The position numbers were made by a program, and so were the translations under genes. Under the pieces are notes generated by a model, which was not told where the DNA came from, ran no database searches, and worked only from the letters and a program-made list of their open reading frames with translations. Positions 37,689-45,562 of a stretch of 64,000 nt of DNA are shown here, piece after piece (positions within the stretch are counted from its first letter, which is position 1; each line of letters starts with the position of its first letter). The stretch comes from Robiginitomaculum sp. (lineage in GTDB: Bacteria; Pseudomonadota; Alphaproteobacteria; Caulobacterales; Maricaulaceae). The DNA lies in assembly GCA_002733605.1 (NCBI GenBank), contig NVWK01000001.1:237837-301836 (forward strand), written 5' to 3'.

Positions 37689-38873
37689 CTAGGTCTTTGC
37701 AGCAAGGTTTCGCGCAATAAGATCACAACGCGTATCCACGCATTCGGCGCTGGTGAGTTTATCCTCCGGCGTATTGACGCAGTAATCCACCAATTGTGCC
37801 AACGTGCTCGTAGCCACATGCAAACGCGTGTCTGATGACGCATAATAGATAAACACATTGCCGTCTTCGTCCAACGTCCAGCCATTGCTGAACACAACAT
37901 TGGAAACATCTCCGACCCGCTCTGCCCCGCGCGGCGCAAGAAAATGCCCGCCCGGACGATGGTTGACAACCCACGGGCGCTCAAGCTCGGTCATAAACAT
38001 ATACAGCACATAACGAAGCCCCGCCACCGTATTGCGAACCCCGTGCGCAAGATGCAACCAACCCTGCTCTGTTTTTAAAGGCGCTGGCCCCTGCCCGTTT
38101 TTCACTTCATTGATGGTGTGATAAATCTTGGGGTCAATAACAATTTCGTCGCTGACAACAGCCTTCGTCATATCCTCACACAAGGCCCAACCAATCCCGC
38201 CGCCAGACCCAACAGAAATAAATCCGTCTTGGGGCCGCGTATAAAGTGCATATTTTCCGTCAACGAATTCAGGGTGCAAAACCACATTGCGTTGTTGGCT
38301 ACCCCCCGATTGCAAATCCGCCAAACGTTCCCAGCTCACCAGATCACGTGTACGTGCAATGCCGCACTGGGCATCTGCCGCTGACATGTCATCAGGCTGC
38401 GATAAATCTTTGCGCTCGGTACAAAACAAACCGTAAACCCAGCCATCCTCGTGCGCAGTGAGCCGCATATCATACACATTGGTATCCGGTCTATCTGTCT
38501 GTGGAAGGCGCACAGGAACATCCCAAAATGTAAACCCGTCAACACCGGTCTTGCTCTGGGCAATTGCAAAAAAAGATTTGCGGTCATCCCCCTCCACACG
38601 CACAACAAGTGTGTGCAGCCCGTCCTTATAAATCGCCCCCGCATTAAAGGTCGCATTCACACCCAACCTCTCCATCAAGAACGGATTGGTTTTGGGATCA
38701 AGATCATAGCGCCAAAACAAAGGCGTATGCGCCGGTGTGACAACAGGGCTCCCCCACCTCTCATAAACCCCGTTTCCCAATTTGGCGGGACTGTTTTTTT
38801 GCGCCATCAACGCAGCATGATCTGCCTTTAAACTTTGCAAACGGTGCTGAAAATTGTTGGACATTTTTGTCAT
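37689..38873 (-). CDS. GH130 4-O-beta-D-mannosyl-D-glucose phosphorylase
   Basis: A 394-residue five-bladed beta-propeller phosphorylase. NATFNAGAIYKDGLHTLVVR, the YDMRLT block, GGSQQRNVVLHPE and GSGGGIGWALCED match the GH130_1 group, which splits mannosyl-glucose with phosphate into mannose-1-phosphate and glucose (EC 2.4.1.281). The start at 38873 (MTKMSNNFQHRL) is chosen from homology; the ribosome-binding site is weak and 38864 is possible. It is flanked by the 2-epimerase and a GH26 mannanase on the same strand, the textbook pathway set. Confidence 0.9.
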   Translation of the reverse strand: MTKMSNNFQHRLQSLKADHAALMAQKNSPAKLGNGVYERWGSPVVTPAHTPLFWRYDLDPKTNPFLMERLGVNATFNAGAIYKDGLHTLVVRVEGDDRKSFFAIAQSKTGVDGFTFWDVPVRLPQTDRPDTNVYDMRLTAHEDGWVYGLFCTERKDLSQPDDMSAADAQCGIARTRDLVSWERLADLQSGGSQQRNVVLHPEFVDGKYALYTRPQDGFISVGSGGGIGWALCEDMTKAVVSDEIVIDPKIYHTINEVKNGQGPAPLKTEQGWLHLAHGVRNTVAGLRYVLYMFMTELERPWVVNHRPGGHFLAPRGAERVGDVSNVVFSNGWTLDEDGNVFIYYASSDTRLHVATSTLAQLVDYCVNTPEDKLTSAECVDTRCDLIARNLAAKT

Positions 38874-38895
38874 TATAGGGAGCCTAAAACTAGAA

Positions 38896-40029
38896 TTAGT
38901 TGGGAACAGGGCAGGCATTAATTTCACGCTTTGACAAAGGAGCTTGCGTCCATGTCAAACGTGTATCTGCGGGTATGCCTTCAAGGGACAACACAGTTTT
39001 CTTGTGCATAAATGCAATTGTTTCCGCTTCGGTATTACATTTATCGCACTTACCGGTCATGGCCCAACTTGCCTTCAAAAATTCTCCGCCCCACAAAAAA
39101 ACAAACGCCGGTTTCGTCTCCGCCAACACACGATCAGACGGCACCCGCCCAATTTCTGTAAAAGCAAATGGAGCGCTCGAGCTAACCTTGCGCGCATCTT
39201 TCCAGCGATCAATGAAAAGTTCCGAATCATTATCCGTCTCGTAAATATCCGCACCAACAATATCGAAAGTACCATTAGGCGGCGCATAATGCGGAGAGTT
39301 CGGGCGATCTGCCGACCCCCAGACCCAGATTATATTTTTAAGCCCATGCACAGTTTCCATTTCATGGTGCAAAATACTCCATAGATCCGCAAACCGGTCT
39401 GTCGCGCCCCACCAAAACCAGTTGCCATTCATTTCGTGAAACGGACGAAACAACACGGGGATGCCTGCGTCTTGCATACGTTTAAACACGGGTGCAACCG
39501 CCGCAATATCTTTTTTAAACAATACATTTTCATGCGTCCCATCCGTCAGCATCAAAGCCATCATGTCATCGGACATCATCATTTTCGAACATTCATAGAA
39601 CTCGCCGCGCGGACACGTTTTAAGCGGATTACGCGCATGCCATGCCAGCGTAACAAGTCCCCCTGCCTGCGCATGTTCACGCGCAAGTCGCACCAGATGA
39701 TCCGCATAGCCCTCATACTCGATAGCAAACATCAACTCCAACCCGAGCACCGCCGCTTTTTTACCTGTCATGGCATGCAAGCGATCATAGGAAGTACATT
39801 TGATAAAGACCTCATACTCATTGACCTGCGTGCCGGACAATGTCTGACCCCCTTCACTTACACTGGTCAAATATTCAAGAATTGCAGTTTTTCTCGCACG
39901 CCAATCCGGGGCAGTGCCGGGGGTTGCAGCCTGTGTCAATTGACAGGCAGACAAAACAATCCCGAGAACAACAATGAGACCTCCCATGAAGCGGCGCAAA
40001 ATATTGGCACTTTCAAACGCATCTGGCAT
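38896..40029 (-). CDS. GH26 beta-mannanase, lipoprotein
   Basis: A 377-residue enzyme with a lipoprotein signal (lipobox VLSAC, Cys near residue 29). RPFHEMNGNWFWWG near 196 has the acid/base Glu and FAFTEIGR near 293 the nucleophile Glu, the clan A arrangement of GH26. GH26 mannanases at the cell surface often release mannobiose, which is just what the downstream epimerase and phosphorylase need. GGGGAG precedes the start. It is the first gene of a three-gene operon with GH130 and the epimerase. Confidence 0.92.
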   Translation of the reverse strand: MPDAFESANILRRFMGGLIVVLGIVLSACQLTQAATPGTAPDWRARKTAILEYLTSVSEGGQTLSGTQVNEYEVFIKCTSYDRLHAMTGKKAAVLGLELMFAIEYEGYADHLVRLAREHAQAGGLVTLAWHARNPLKTCPRGEFYECSKMMMSDDMMALMLTDGTHENVLFKKDIAAVAPVFKRMQDAGIPVLFRPFHEMNGNWFWWGATDRFADLWSILHHEMETVHGLKNIIWVWGSADRPNSPHYAPPNGTFDIVGADIYETDNDSELFIDRWKDARKVSSSAPFAFTEIGRVPSDRVLAETKPAFVFLWGGEFLKASWAMTGKCDKCNTEAETIAFMHKKTVLSLEGIPADTRLTWTQAPLSKREINACPVPN

Positions 40030-40114
40030 GTAAACACTCCCCTGCTAAATCACACTCGTATTCTTATAGAATTTCCCCGATTTTTCCAGCCCTTTATGGA
40101 TAAACCCAATTTTT

Positions 40115-40127
40115 TGTTAGCGCTCAC
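40115..40127. promoter_or_regulatory. LacI-like operator between the divergent GH26 and aldo/keto reductase operons
   Basis: TGTTAGCGCTCAC is close to a symmetric TGTTAGCGCTAACA and shares GTTAGCGC with the site before the GH5 gene. It lies 86 bp from the GH26 start and 93 bp from the reductase start, so it could control both operons. The motif differs from the TGAAACC site, which implies a second regulator. Confidence 0.45.
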
Positions 40128-40219
40128 TTTTATCTTGATCCACACCTTATAAATGTGCAAAATACCAAGGGAGATCATTGATTTTTCCAGACACATCAGG
40201 ATACAAACGGAGCCACCCC

Positions 40220-41209
40220 ATGACATATCTTCCTGCCCCGACACGCTATGACACCATGCCCTATAATCGTTGTGGGCGCTCCGGTTTAAAACTACCTGCA
40301 ATTTCACTGGGGCTTTGGCATAATTTTGGCGAAGACTGCCCCCGTGACATGGCCCGTAAAATTTGCCGCACATCCTTTGATCTGGGTATTACCCATTTTG
40401 ATTTAGCCAATAATTACGGCGTCCCGGCCGGATCCGCAGAAACCACATTTGGCGACATTCTACGCACAGATTTCGCGGGGCTTCGCGACGAGCTGATCAT
40501 TTCCAGCAAAGCCGGATACGAAATGTGGCCTGGTCCTTATGGTGAATGGGGTAGCCGTAAATATGTGCTCGCCAGTCTGGATCAAAGCCTGACCCGGATG
40601 GGCCTTGACTATGTCGATATTTTCTACTCGCACCGTTTTGATCCCGACACACCTCTGGAGGAAACCATGGGCGCCCTCGACACAGCCGTGCGCCAAGGCA
40701 AAGCCCTCTATGTCGGTATCTCGTCCTATAGCGCAGAGCAGACACGCGAAGCCGCCCGCATCCTAAAAGAGCTCGGTACACCCTGCATCATCCATCAACC
40801 CCGGTATTCGATTTTTGACCGCTGGACAGAAGACGATGCCCTGTTTGATGCAACAGAAGAAACCGGCATGGGCAGTATTGTGTTCTCTCCGCTTGCCCAA
40901 GGCACATTGACCAACAAATACCTGGGCGGTATTCCGTCCGGAAGTCGCGCCAGCGGAAATGGATTCTTGAAAGAAAGCGACCTCACCCAAGACAAGCTAA
41001 ACCAAATTCAGGCACTGGACGACATCGCCAAAGCCCGCGGACAAACCCTGGCTCAAATGGCTCTGGCATGGGTTTTACGCGATTCCCGTGTGACCAGCGC
41101 CCTCATCGGCGCCAGCCGCCCTGAACAGGTGATCGACTGCGTTGCTGCCACCCAAACACCTGATTTTAACGCTGAGGAACTTGCCAAGATTGACGCAATC
41201 AGTAAATAA
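40220..41209 (+). CDS. Aldo/keto reductase, YghZ-like (L-glyceraldehyde 3-phosphate reductase type)
   Basis: A 329-residue NADPH-dependent reductase. The start at 40220 (MTYLPAPTRYDTMPYNRCG) matches the family. The catalytic tetrad is visible: Asp and Tyr in ITHFDLANNYG, Lys in IISSKAGYEMWPGPYG, and His in YSHRFDP. E. coli YghZ reduces L-glyceraldehyde 3-phosphate and methylglyoxal. In this region an aldose or keto sugar is an alternative substrate. It heads a plus-strand operon with an AGE isomerase 17 bp on. Confidence 0.88.
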   Translation: MTYLPAPTRYDTMPYNRCGRSGLKLPAISLGLWHNFGEDCPRDMARKICRTSFDLGITHFDLANNYGVPAGSAETTFGDILRTDFAGLRDELIISSKAGYEMWPGPYGEWGSRKYVLASLDQSLTRMGLDYVDIFYSHRFDPDTPLEETMGALDTAVRQGKALYVGISSYSAEQTREAARILKELGTPCIIHQPRYSIFDRWTEDDALFDATEETGMGSIVFSPLAQGTLTNKYLGGIPSGSRASGNGFLKESDLTQDKLNQIQALDDIAKARGQTLAQMALAWVLRDSRVTSALIGASRPEQVIDCVAATQTPDFNAEELAKIDAISK

Positions 41210-41226
41210 AGGTAAACCACGGGGAT

Positions 41227-42393
41227 ATGGAAAACCTGCCACCTGAATTTGAAAAATTTGTAAACTGGTGCAAAACCGAGGCTTTGCCCTATTGGGCAAA
41301 GGCCGCGCTTGCACCAACTGGCGGTGTTTACGAGTGTTTGAGAATGGACGGCACCCCCGTAACGGATAGCCTCAAGCGGGTACGGGTACAGGCACGGTTT
41401 TCCTATGTCTACGCCCATGCAAGTGCGCTCGGATGGTTCGACAACGCCAAAACCGTTTCTGATTATGTATGGCAACATGTTATGGGCCCCGGTTCTCAAG
41501 GGGGCGAAGATATTCCCGGAACAGGCTATAAGGGCTGCGCCCATCTCCTTGCGGCCGATGACAGTCTACACGACGGACTGCGTGACACCTACGCACAAGC
41601 TTTTATTATTTTGGCCGGATCATGGCGCTATATTGCCTTCAAAGACAATGCCGCCCTAAATATTGCCAAAGAAACTTTGGCGTTTCTTGACTCAAATGTA
41701 CAGGCTGGAAATGGGGGCTGGCAGGAAGGCCTGCCTGCAAGCTTACCGCGCCGCCAAAACCCGCACATGCATTTGTTTGAAGCCCTGATTGCATTATATG
41801 ACGCCACACAAAACCCGCAATATTTAAACCGCGCGGGTGAGATTTACACCCTGTTTCAAAATACATTTTTCGATGCAGGCACCGGTACAATTATCGAATT
41901 TTTCAATCAAGACTGGACGCGTGCAGACAATAATGGCGGCCCGGTTGAACCCGGCCATATGATGGAATGGTGCTGGCTATTACGCGCATATGAAGACCGA
42001 AGTGATGTTGAGATCAACGCACAGGCCAACGCATTGTACACATCTGCCCTTACCCTTGGTTTGAACACAAAACTAGGGCTATTATATGACTGCGTGCCCC
42101 CCCCGACAACCGGAGGAACCTTGCGTACATGGCCACAAACAGAACTGCTAAAAGCCAGCCTCGCCCAAGCCAAATCCGGCGACACAGCCTGCATGGCAAC
42201 GGCTGCAAATACAATCCAGAACATGTTTTCCACCTATCTGAACGTGCCTGTAAAAGGCGGGTGGCTAGATCAATTGGATGCAGAAGGTGCCATGATCTCA
42301 ATCACCATGCCCACAAGCACATTTTACCATTTCTTCTGTGCTGCCGCTGAGGTAGATGCCTTTATAAAATGGCATAAAAAACGAGTCGGATAA
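41227..42393 (+). CDS. AGE-family epimerase/isomerase, probably mannose isomerase type
   Basis: A 388-residue (alpha/alpha)6-barrel protein. VRVQARFSYVYAHA near residue 57, RRQNPHMHLFEALIALYDAT near 177 and the late MPTSTFYHFFCAAAEV carry conserved Arg and His residues. The pattern is nearer to mannose isomerase/YihS-type enzymes than to the cellobiose epimerase at 36.5 kb. In a mannan region, mannose to fructose is the natural guess, but N-acyl-glucosamine epimerase cannot be excluded. It lies between the aldo/keto reductase and the Gfo/Idh gene. Confidence 0.78.
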   Translation: MENLPPEFEKFVNWCKTEALPYWAKAALAPTGGVYECLRMDGTPVTDSLKRVRVQARFSYVYAHASALGWFDNAKTVSDYVWQHVMGPGSQGGEDIPGTGYKGCAHLLAADDSLHDGLRDTYAQAFIILAGSWRYIAFKDNAALNIAKETLAFLDSNVQAGNGGWQEGLPASLPRRQNPHMHLFEALIALYDATQNPQYLNRAGEIYTLFQNTFFDAGTGTIIEFFNQDWTRADNNGGPVEPGHMMEWCWLLRAYEDRSDVEINAQANALYTSALTLGLNTKLGLLYDCVPPPTTGGTLRTWPQTELLKASLAQAKSGDTACMATAANTIQNMFSTYLNVPVKGGWLDQLDAEGAMISITMPTSTFYHFFCAAAEVDAFIKWHKKRVG

Positions 42394-42404
42394 GGGAAAT
42401 CAGC

Positions 42405-43370
42405 ATGGCGCAGATAAAATGGGGCATGATCGGATGCGGAGACGTAACTGAGCTAAAAAGCGGGCCAGCTTTTTCCCTTGTACCCAACTCCCACTTAAGT
42501 GCGGTGGCTTCAAGGCGGCCTGAAACCGCCCATGCCTACGCCAAACGGCATAATATTGAACACGTATATGAAACCTCCGAAACCCTCATTAACTCCAAAC
42601 ACGTAGACGCCGTTTATATCGCAACCCCGCCCTCATCCCATTTGGACTTGGCCCTTCTGGTTGCCAAAGCCGGGAAACCATGCTGCGTAGAAAAGCCGAT
42701 CAGCCCAACCCTCAAAGACGCACAGACAATGGTCGAAGCGTTCAAAGACGCAGATCAACCCCTTTTCGTCGCCTATTATCGCCGCTCTCTGCCCCGTTTT
42801 TTACAAATAAAAACCTGGCTTGAAGAAAATCAAATCGGAGATATTCGCCATATCCACTGGAGCTATACCCGCCCACCATCCGAAACGGACCTTGCCGGTC
42901 ACCAAGGCTGGCGCACACATCCCAAAGATGCCCCTGGCGGATATTTCGAAGATATTGCTTGTCATGGACTGGACGTATTCGACTTTCTACTAGGCCCCAT
43001 CACCATAGCTTCAGGCTTTAGCGCCATGCAACACACGGCCTTTGTGGTTCCTGACGCTGTCACGGCAAACTGGCTGCACGGCACAGACATTACCGGATCA
43101 GGTCATTGGAATTTTTCCTGTCAGGACGATGCAGATATGGTGACAATTTCCGGCTCCAAAGGCCATATCAATTTTTCAATTTTGGGGGCAGAACCTGTCC
43201 GGCTCACTACATCTTCGCAAACAATTGAGAAAGACATCCTCCAGCCAAAACATATTCAATACCCTCATGTCGAAAACATGGTCAAACACCTCACCAATGG
43301 CCCAGAGCATCCTTCCCTAGGGGCAAGCGCTCTACGTACAGCTTGGGTCGTCGATCAAATTCTCAATTAG
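42405..43370 (+). CDS. Gfo/Idh/MocA family oxidoreductase
   Basis: A 321-residue NAD(P)-dependent sugar dehydrogenase-like protein. IGCGDVTELK near residue 8 is the dinucleotide-binding start, CCVEKPISPT near 96 has the EKP motif with the catalytic lysine, and GGYFEDIACHGLDVFDFL near 180 the conserved HxxD. The substrate is probably a sugar or sugar acid; none can be named. It follows the AGE isomerase after 11 bp and is followed 40 bp later by a VOC gene. Confidence 0.87.
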   Translation: MAQIKWGMIGCGDVTELKSGPAFSLVPNSHLSAVASRRPETAHAYAKRHNIEHVYETSETLINSKHVDAVYIATPPSSHLDLALLVAKAGKPCCVEKPISPTLKDAQTMVEAFKDADQPLFVAYYRRSLPRFLQIKTWLEENQIGDIRHIHWSYTRPPSETDLAGHQGWRTHPKDAPGGYFEDIACHGLDVFDFLLGPITIASGFSAMQHTAFVVPDAVTANWLHGTDITGSGHWNFSCQDDADMVTISGSKGHINFSILGAEPVRLTTSSQTIEKDILQPKHIQYPHVENMVKHLTNGPEHPSLGASALRTAWVVDQILN

Positions 43371-43410
43371 CCACACATTCTCAATTAACCGCATACGGGA
43401 TATTAGCACG

Positions 43411-43827
43411 ATGTCAATTATCACAAAAATGGACCACTTTACTATTCTCTCAACCGATTTAGCCGCAACACAGGCCTTCTATGAAATGTTTGGCCTAAGC
43501 GTTGGCCCGAGGCCAGCCTTCTCTTTCGGAGGACTTTGGTTTTATTGTGGCAAAACACCAATTCTACATGTCGTCGAAAAGCAAGAGATACCACAAGAGC
43601 CGGGAGTTTTAGATCATATGGCATTTTCAGGCACAGACATAAACGCCCTATTGCAACGTCTCACGCTAGAAAACGTCGGATATACAATAAGTCAGCTCCC
43701 GAACCCGTTTAAAGGATGGCAAGTCTTCTTCTTAGACCCAAACAACGCAAAGGTCGAAATAGCCTTTGATATTAAGGATATCCCTGACGAACACCATCTA
43801 AACGCATCCCTCGAACAATTGCGCTAA
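43411..43827 (+). CDS. VOC superfamily (glyoxalase-like) protein
   Basis: A 138-residue protein with paired beta-alpha-beta-beta-beta modules. MDHFTILSTDLAATQAFYEM opens the first and DHMAFSGTDINALLQRL the second, and NAKVEIAF near the end supplies the usual metal-binding Glu. Metal ligands (two His and a Glu) are therefore in place. Family members include glyoxalases, dioxygenases and resistance proteins, so the reaction is open. It is the last gene before the foreign-looking patch. Confidence 0.82.
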   Translation: MSIITKMDHFTILSTDLAATQAFYEMFGLSVGPRPAFSFGGLWFYCGKTPILHVVEKQEIPQEPGVLDHMAFSGTDINALLQRLTLENVGYTISQLPNPFKGWQVFFLDPNNAKVEIAFDIKDIPDEHHLNASLEQLR

Positions 43828-43961
43828 CATAAAGCGGTCAACACCCGGCAAGGCGGATTATTTCAGGAGATGTTTTATGGTGTTTGAATAAATTGCTCAT
43901 GACTCATCAATAAGGAACTGCTATTTACCAATCATGCATTTTCCTCTGACACTGCCGCCCC

Positions 43962-44471
43962 ATGCCCAATCGAAATGAACTTCTCGACATGGATGATGAT
44001 AACTTGCTGCGACACTGCCGCCAGGAGTGCTACCGAGCATCCGGACCCGGAGGCCAACATCGCAACACCACGGATTCCGCGGTCCGGCTGACGGTGCTGG
44101 ATGGGATCGTCGTCGCCCTCTGCGCGGATCATCGTTCGCAACACCGTAATCGGGCCGATGCACTAAAACGCCTGCGATCGGCCATCGCGATCCAGCTACG
44201 CTTGCCAGTAGCGCCAGACAGTGCATCTGGGAGTAAGTCCGAATGGCAGGGGTCCTGGAAGCTAGGTAAAAAAGACCGGCGCTATGCCAGGTTCATCGCT
44301 CACTTACTCGATATCCTGGCTCACCACGAATGGGCCGTTGGTCTAGCGGCGAAAGCGCTAGGTATCTCAACGGGAAAGCTTATTCGCATCCTCGCTAAAG
44401 ATCCCCACGCATGGAACATCGTCAACCAAGCTCGGGCGAAGCTCGATCTGGTGAATTTGAGGCGCCCCTAA
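43962..44471 (+). CDS. Peptide chain release factor-like protein with GGQ motif
   Basis: A 169-residue protein. SGPGGQHRNTTDSAVRLT near residue 27 is the peptidyl-tRNA-hydrolysing GGQ loop of class I release factors. No stop-codon-recognition domains are present. The C-terminal 50 residues (HHEWAVGLAAKALGISTGKLIRILAKDP) look like a helix-turn-helix-type module. This build resembles release-factor-like proteins I know mainly from Verrucomicrobia and relatives. Its codon use is more GC-rich than that of its neighbours. A ribosome-rescue role is possible. The domain is clear; the origin is inference. Confidence 0.82.
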   Translation: MPNRNELLDMDDDNLLRHCRQECYRASGPGGQHRNTTDSAVRLTVLDGIVVALCADHRSQHRNRADALKRLRSAIAIQLRLPVAPDSASGSKSEWQGSWKLGKKDRRYARFIAHLLDILAHHEWAVGLAAKALGISTGKLIRILAKDPHAWNIVNQARAKLDLVNLRRP

Positions 44472-44537
44472 GCTCGCCGCTAGCTCTCGCATGTATAGTT
44501 TGGTGAAGTATTTTTTAACCTATTTAAATGAGTTTTT

Positions 44538-45083
44538 ATGCCAGATGCCAATACAATTATAAATCAGACTAAAAAATGGCTATCAAACGTCATAATTGAC
44601 CACACCCTCTGCCCTTTTGCGAAACGGGAGTATGACAATAATCGCATTCATTATGCGGTTATTGAAACGACAGACTTACAGGGCCAATTAGAGCAAATAA
44701 TTATGCAGTGCGCCGCGTTGGATAATGATGCAGAAAGAGAAACGAGCTTATTAATATTTCCCCTCGCTCTGTCTGATTTTGAAGATTATTTAGATGTGCT
44801 AGAAACCGCCACCGCCTTATTAGAAAAACAAGGGTATGAGGGTGTTTATCAGTTAGCGAGTTTTCACCCTAAGTATTGCTTTGCTAACGCGCCCCCTGAT
44901 GACGCAAGTAATTATACCAATAGGTCTCCTTATCCTATGCTGCATATTTTACGGGAAACTAGTGTTGAGACCGCCTTAGAAAATTTTCCAAACCCAGAAA
45001 ACATCCCTAACCGTAATATCCAATTGACTAAGGGTTTAGGCTTGAATGTCATGAAGGCATTACTTGCTGATTGTTACAAATAA
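44538..45083 (+). CDS. DUF1415 family protein
   Basis: A 181-residue protein of unknown function. WLSNVIIDHTLCPFAKREYD near the start, ASFHPKYCFANAPPDDASNY in the middle and SPYPMLHILRETSVE are the conserved blocks of DUF1415, mostly seen in Gammaproteobacteria. The gene is visibly AT-richer than the core genes and uses many TTA and GAA codons, which suggests transfer. It stands alone between the release-factor-like gene and an inverted-repeat element next to a tRNA. Confidence 0.85.
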   Translation: MPDANTIINQTKKWLSNVIIDHTLCPFAKREYDNNRIHYAVIETTDLQGQLEQIIMQCAALDNDAERETSLLIFPLALSDFEDYLDVLETATALLEKQGYEGVYQLASFHPKYCFANAPPDDASNYTNRSPYPMLHILRETSVETALENFPNPENIPNRNIQLTKGLGLNVMKALLADCYK

Positions 45084-45183
45084 CGGCGGACTACACCTTT
45101 GCCGCGGCCTTCTGAGGCGTATCTCAGGATTAGACATCACCGCCAAATTGTCTGACGTCAGCACTTATGAGAGTCCTGTCGGC

Positions 45184-45297
45184 TTTGTCACGTTAAATAT
45201 ACCCACAACCAACGCGCGAACCAAAAATGTTAAATATCAATAGATTAGAATCCGTCGAGTTTAATAATATTAACGTAAGATTACTTAACGTGACAAA
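45184..45297. repeat. 114-bp element bounded by perfect 13-bp inverted repeats
   Basis: TTTGTCACGTTAA at 45184-45196 and TTAACGTGACAAA at 45285-45297 are exact inverted copies, 88 bp apart. The interior is AT-rich with further partial repeats (TTAACGT again at 45270). It ends 10 bp before the 3' end of the tRNA. Possibilities are a MITE-like sequence, arm-type integrase sites of a decayed element, or a large hairpin in RNA. No flanking duplication was identified. Confidence 0.55.
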
Positions 45298-45307
45298 CTC
45301 GTCTAGA

Positions 45308-45384
45308 TGGTGGGTGAGGAGGGACTTGAACCCCCGACCAGCCGGTTATGAGCCGGCGGCTCTAACCAGCTGAGCTACTCACCC
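45308..45384 (-). tRNA. tRNA with CAU anticodon (elongator Met or Ile2)
   Basis: A 77-nt cloverleaf with encoded CCA. The acceptor stem is GGGTGAG/CTCACCC, the D-stem GCTC/GAGC, and the anticodon stem GCCGG/CCGGC with loop CTCATAA. The T-arm is GGGGG-TTCAAGT-CCCTC. CAU is shared by methionine elongator tRNA and by isoleucine tRNA modified to lysidine. The T-loop TTCAAGT resembles that of E. coli tRNA-Ile2, but I cannot decide between the two. It is not an initiator tRNA, because the anticodon stem lacks three consecutive G:C pairs. Confidence 0.95.
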
Positions 45385-45403
45385 CCAATTGGTTTCAGCG
45401 CGG

Positions 45404-45432
45404 TGTATAGCGCGCACATGGGCGTATGAAAA
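45404..45432 (-). promoter_or_regulatory. Candidate tRNA promoter
   Basis: On the minus strand, TTTTCA and TATACA are spaced by 17 bp. The -10 box ends 19 bp before the first tRNA base, which leaves a leader of about 12 nt. This is a pattern match, helped by the position. Confidence 0.5.
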
Positions 45433-45562
45433 GCCCTAACTGTACTTCAAATTCGGGTAAATCGTACATTCATGTTAAGTATGTCATAGAATATATCAAC
45501 GTCGCGCACACATGTAACCCACATCTCCCCCGAAAGCGCGTTGCAACATAAGGAACGATCCA

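Larger units (their letters stand above)
45084..45562. other. 479-bp spacer with an inverted-repeat element and a tRNA
   Basis: No protein-coding gene was recognised. From left to right it holds about 100 bp of unassigned sequence with a TGACGTCA palindrome, the 114-bp inverted-repeat element, the CAU tRNA on the minus strand with a promoter, and the leader of the SIMPL gene. Confidence 0.7.

Noticed and set aside
37690-37984. Upstream extension of the 2-epimerase frame
   Set aside because: It overlaps the GH130 gene on the same strand in another frame and is Met/Trp/Arg-rich nonsense; homology begins at the GTG at 37687.
43948-44022. 12-bp direct repeat GACACTGCCGCC at the start of the release-factor-like gene
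   Set aside because: One copy is coding and the other lies just before the ATG; there is no further structure, so it was not counted as a target-site duplication.
43828-45307. tRNA-anchored genomic island with flanking direct repeats
   Set aside because: No copy of the tRNA 3' end and no integrase gene were seen on the left side, so only a foreign-looking patch is claimed, not a defined island.
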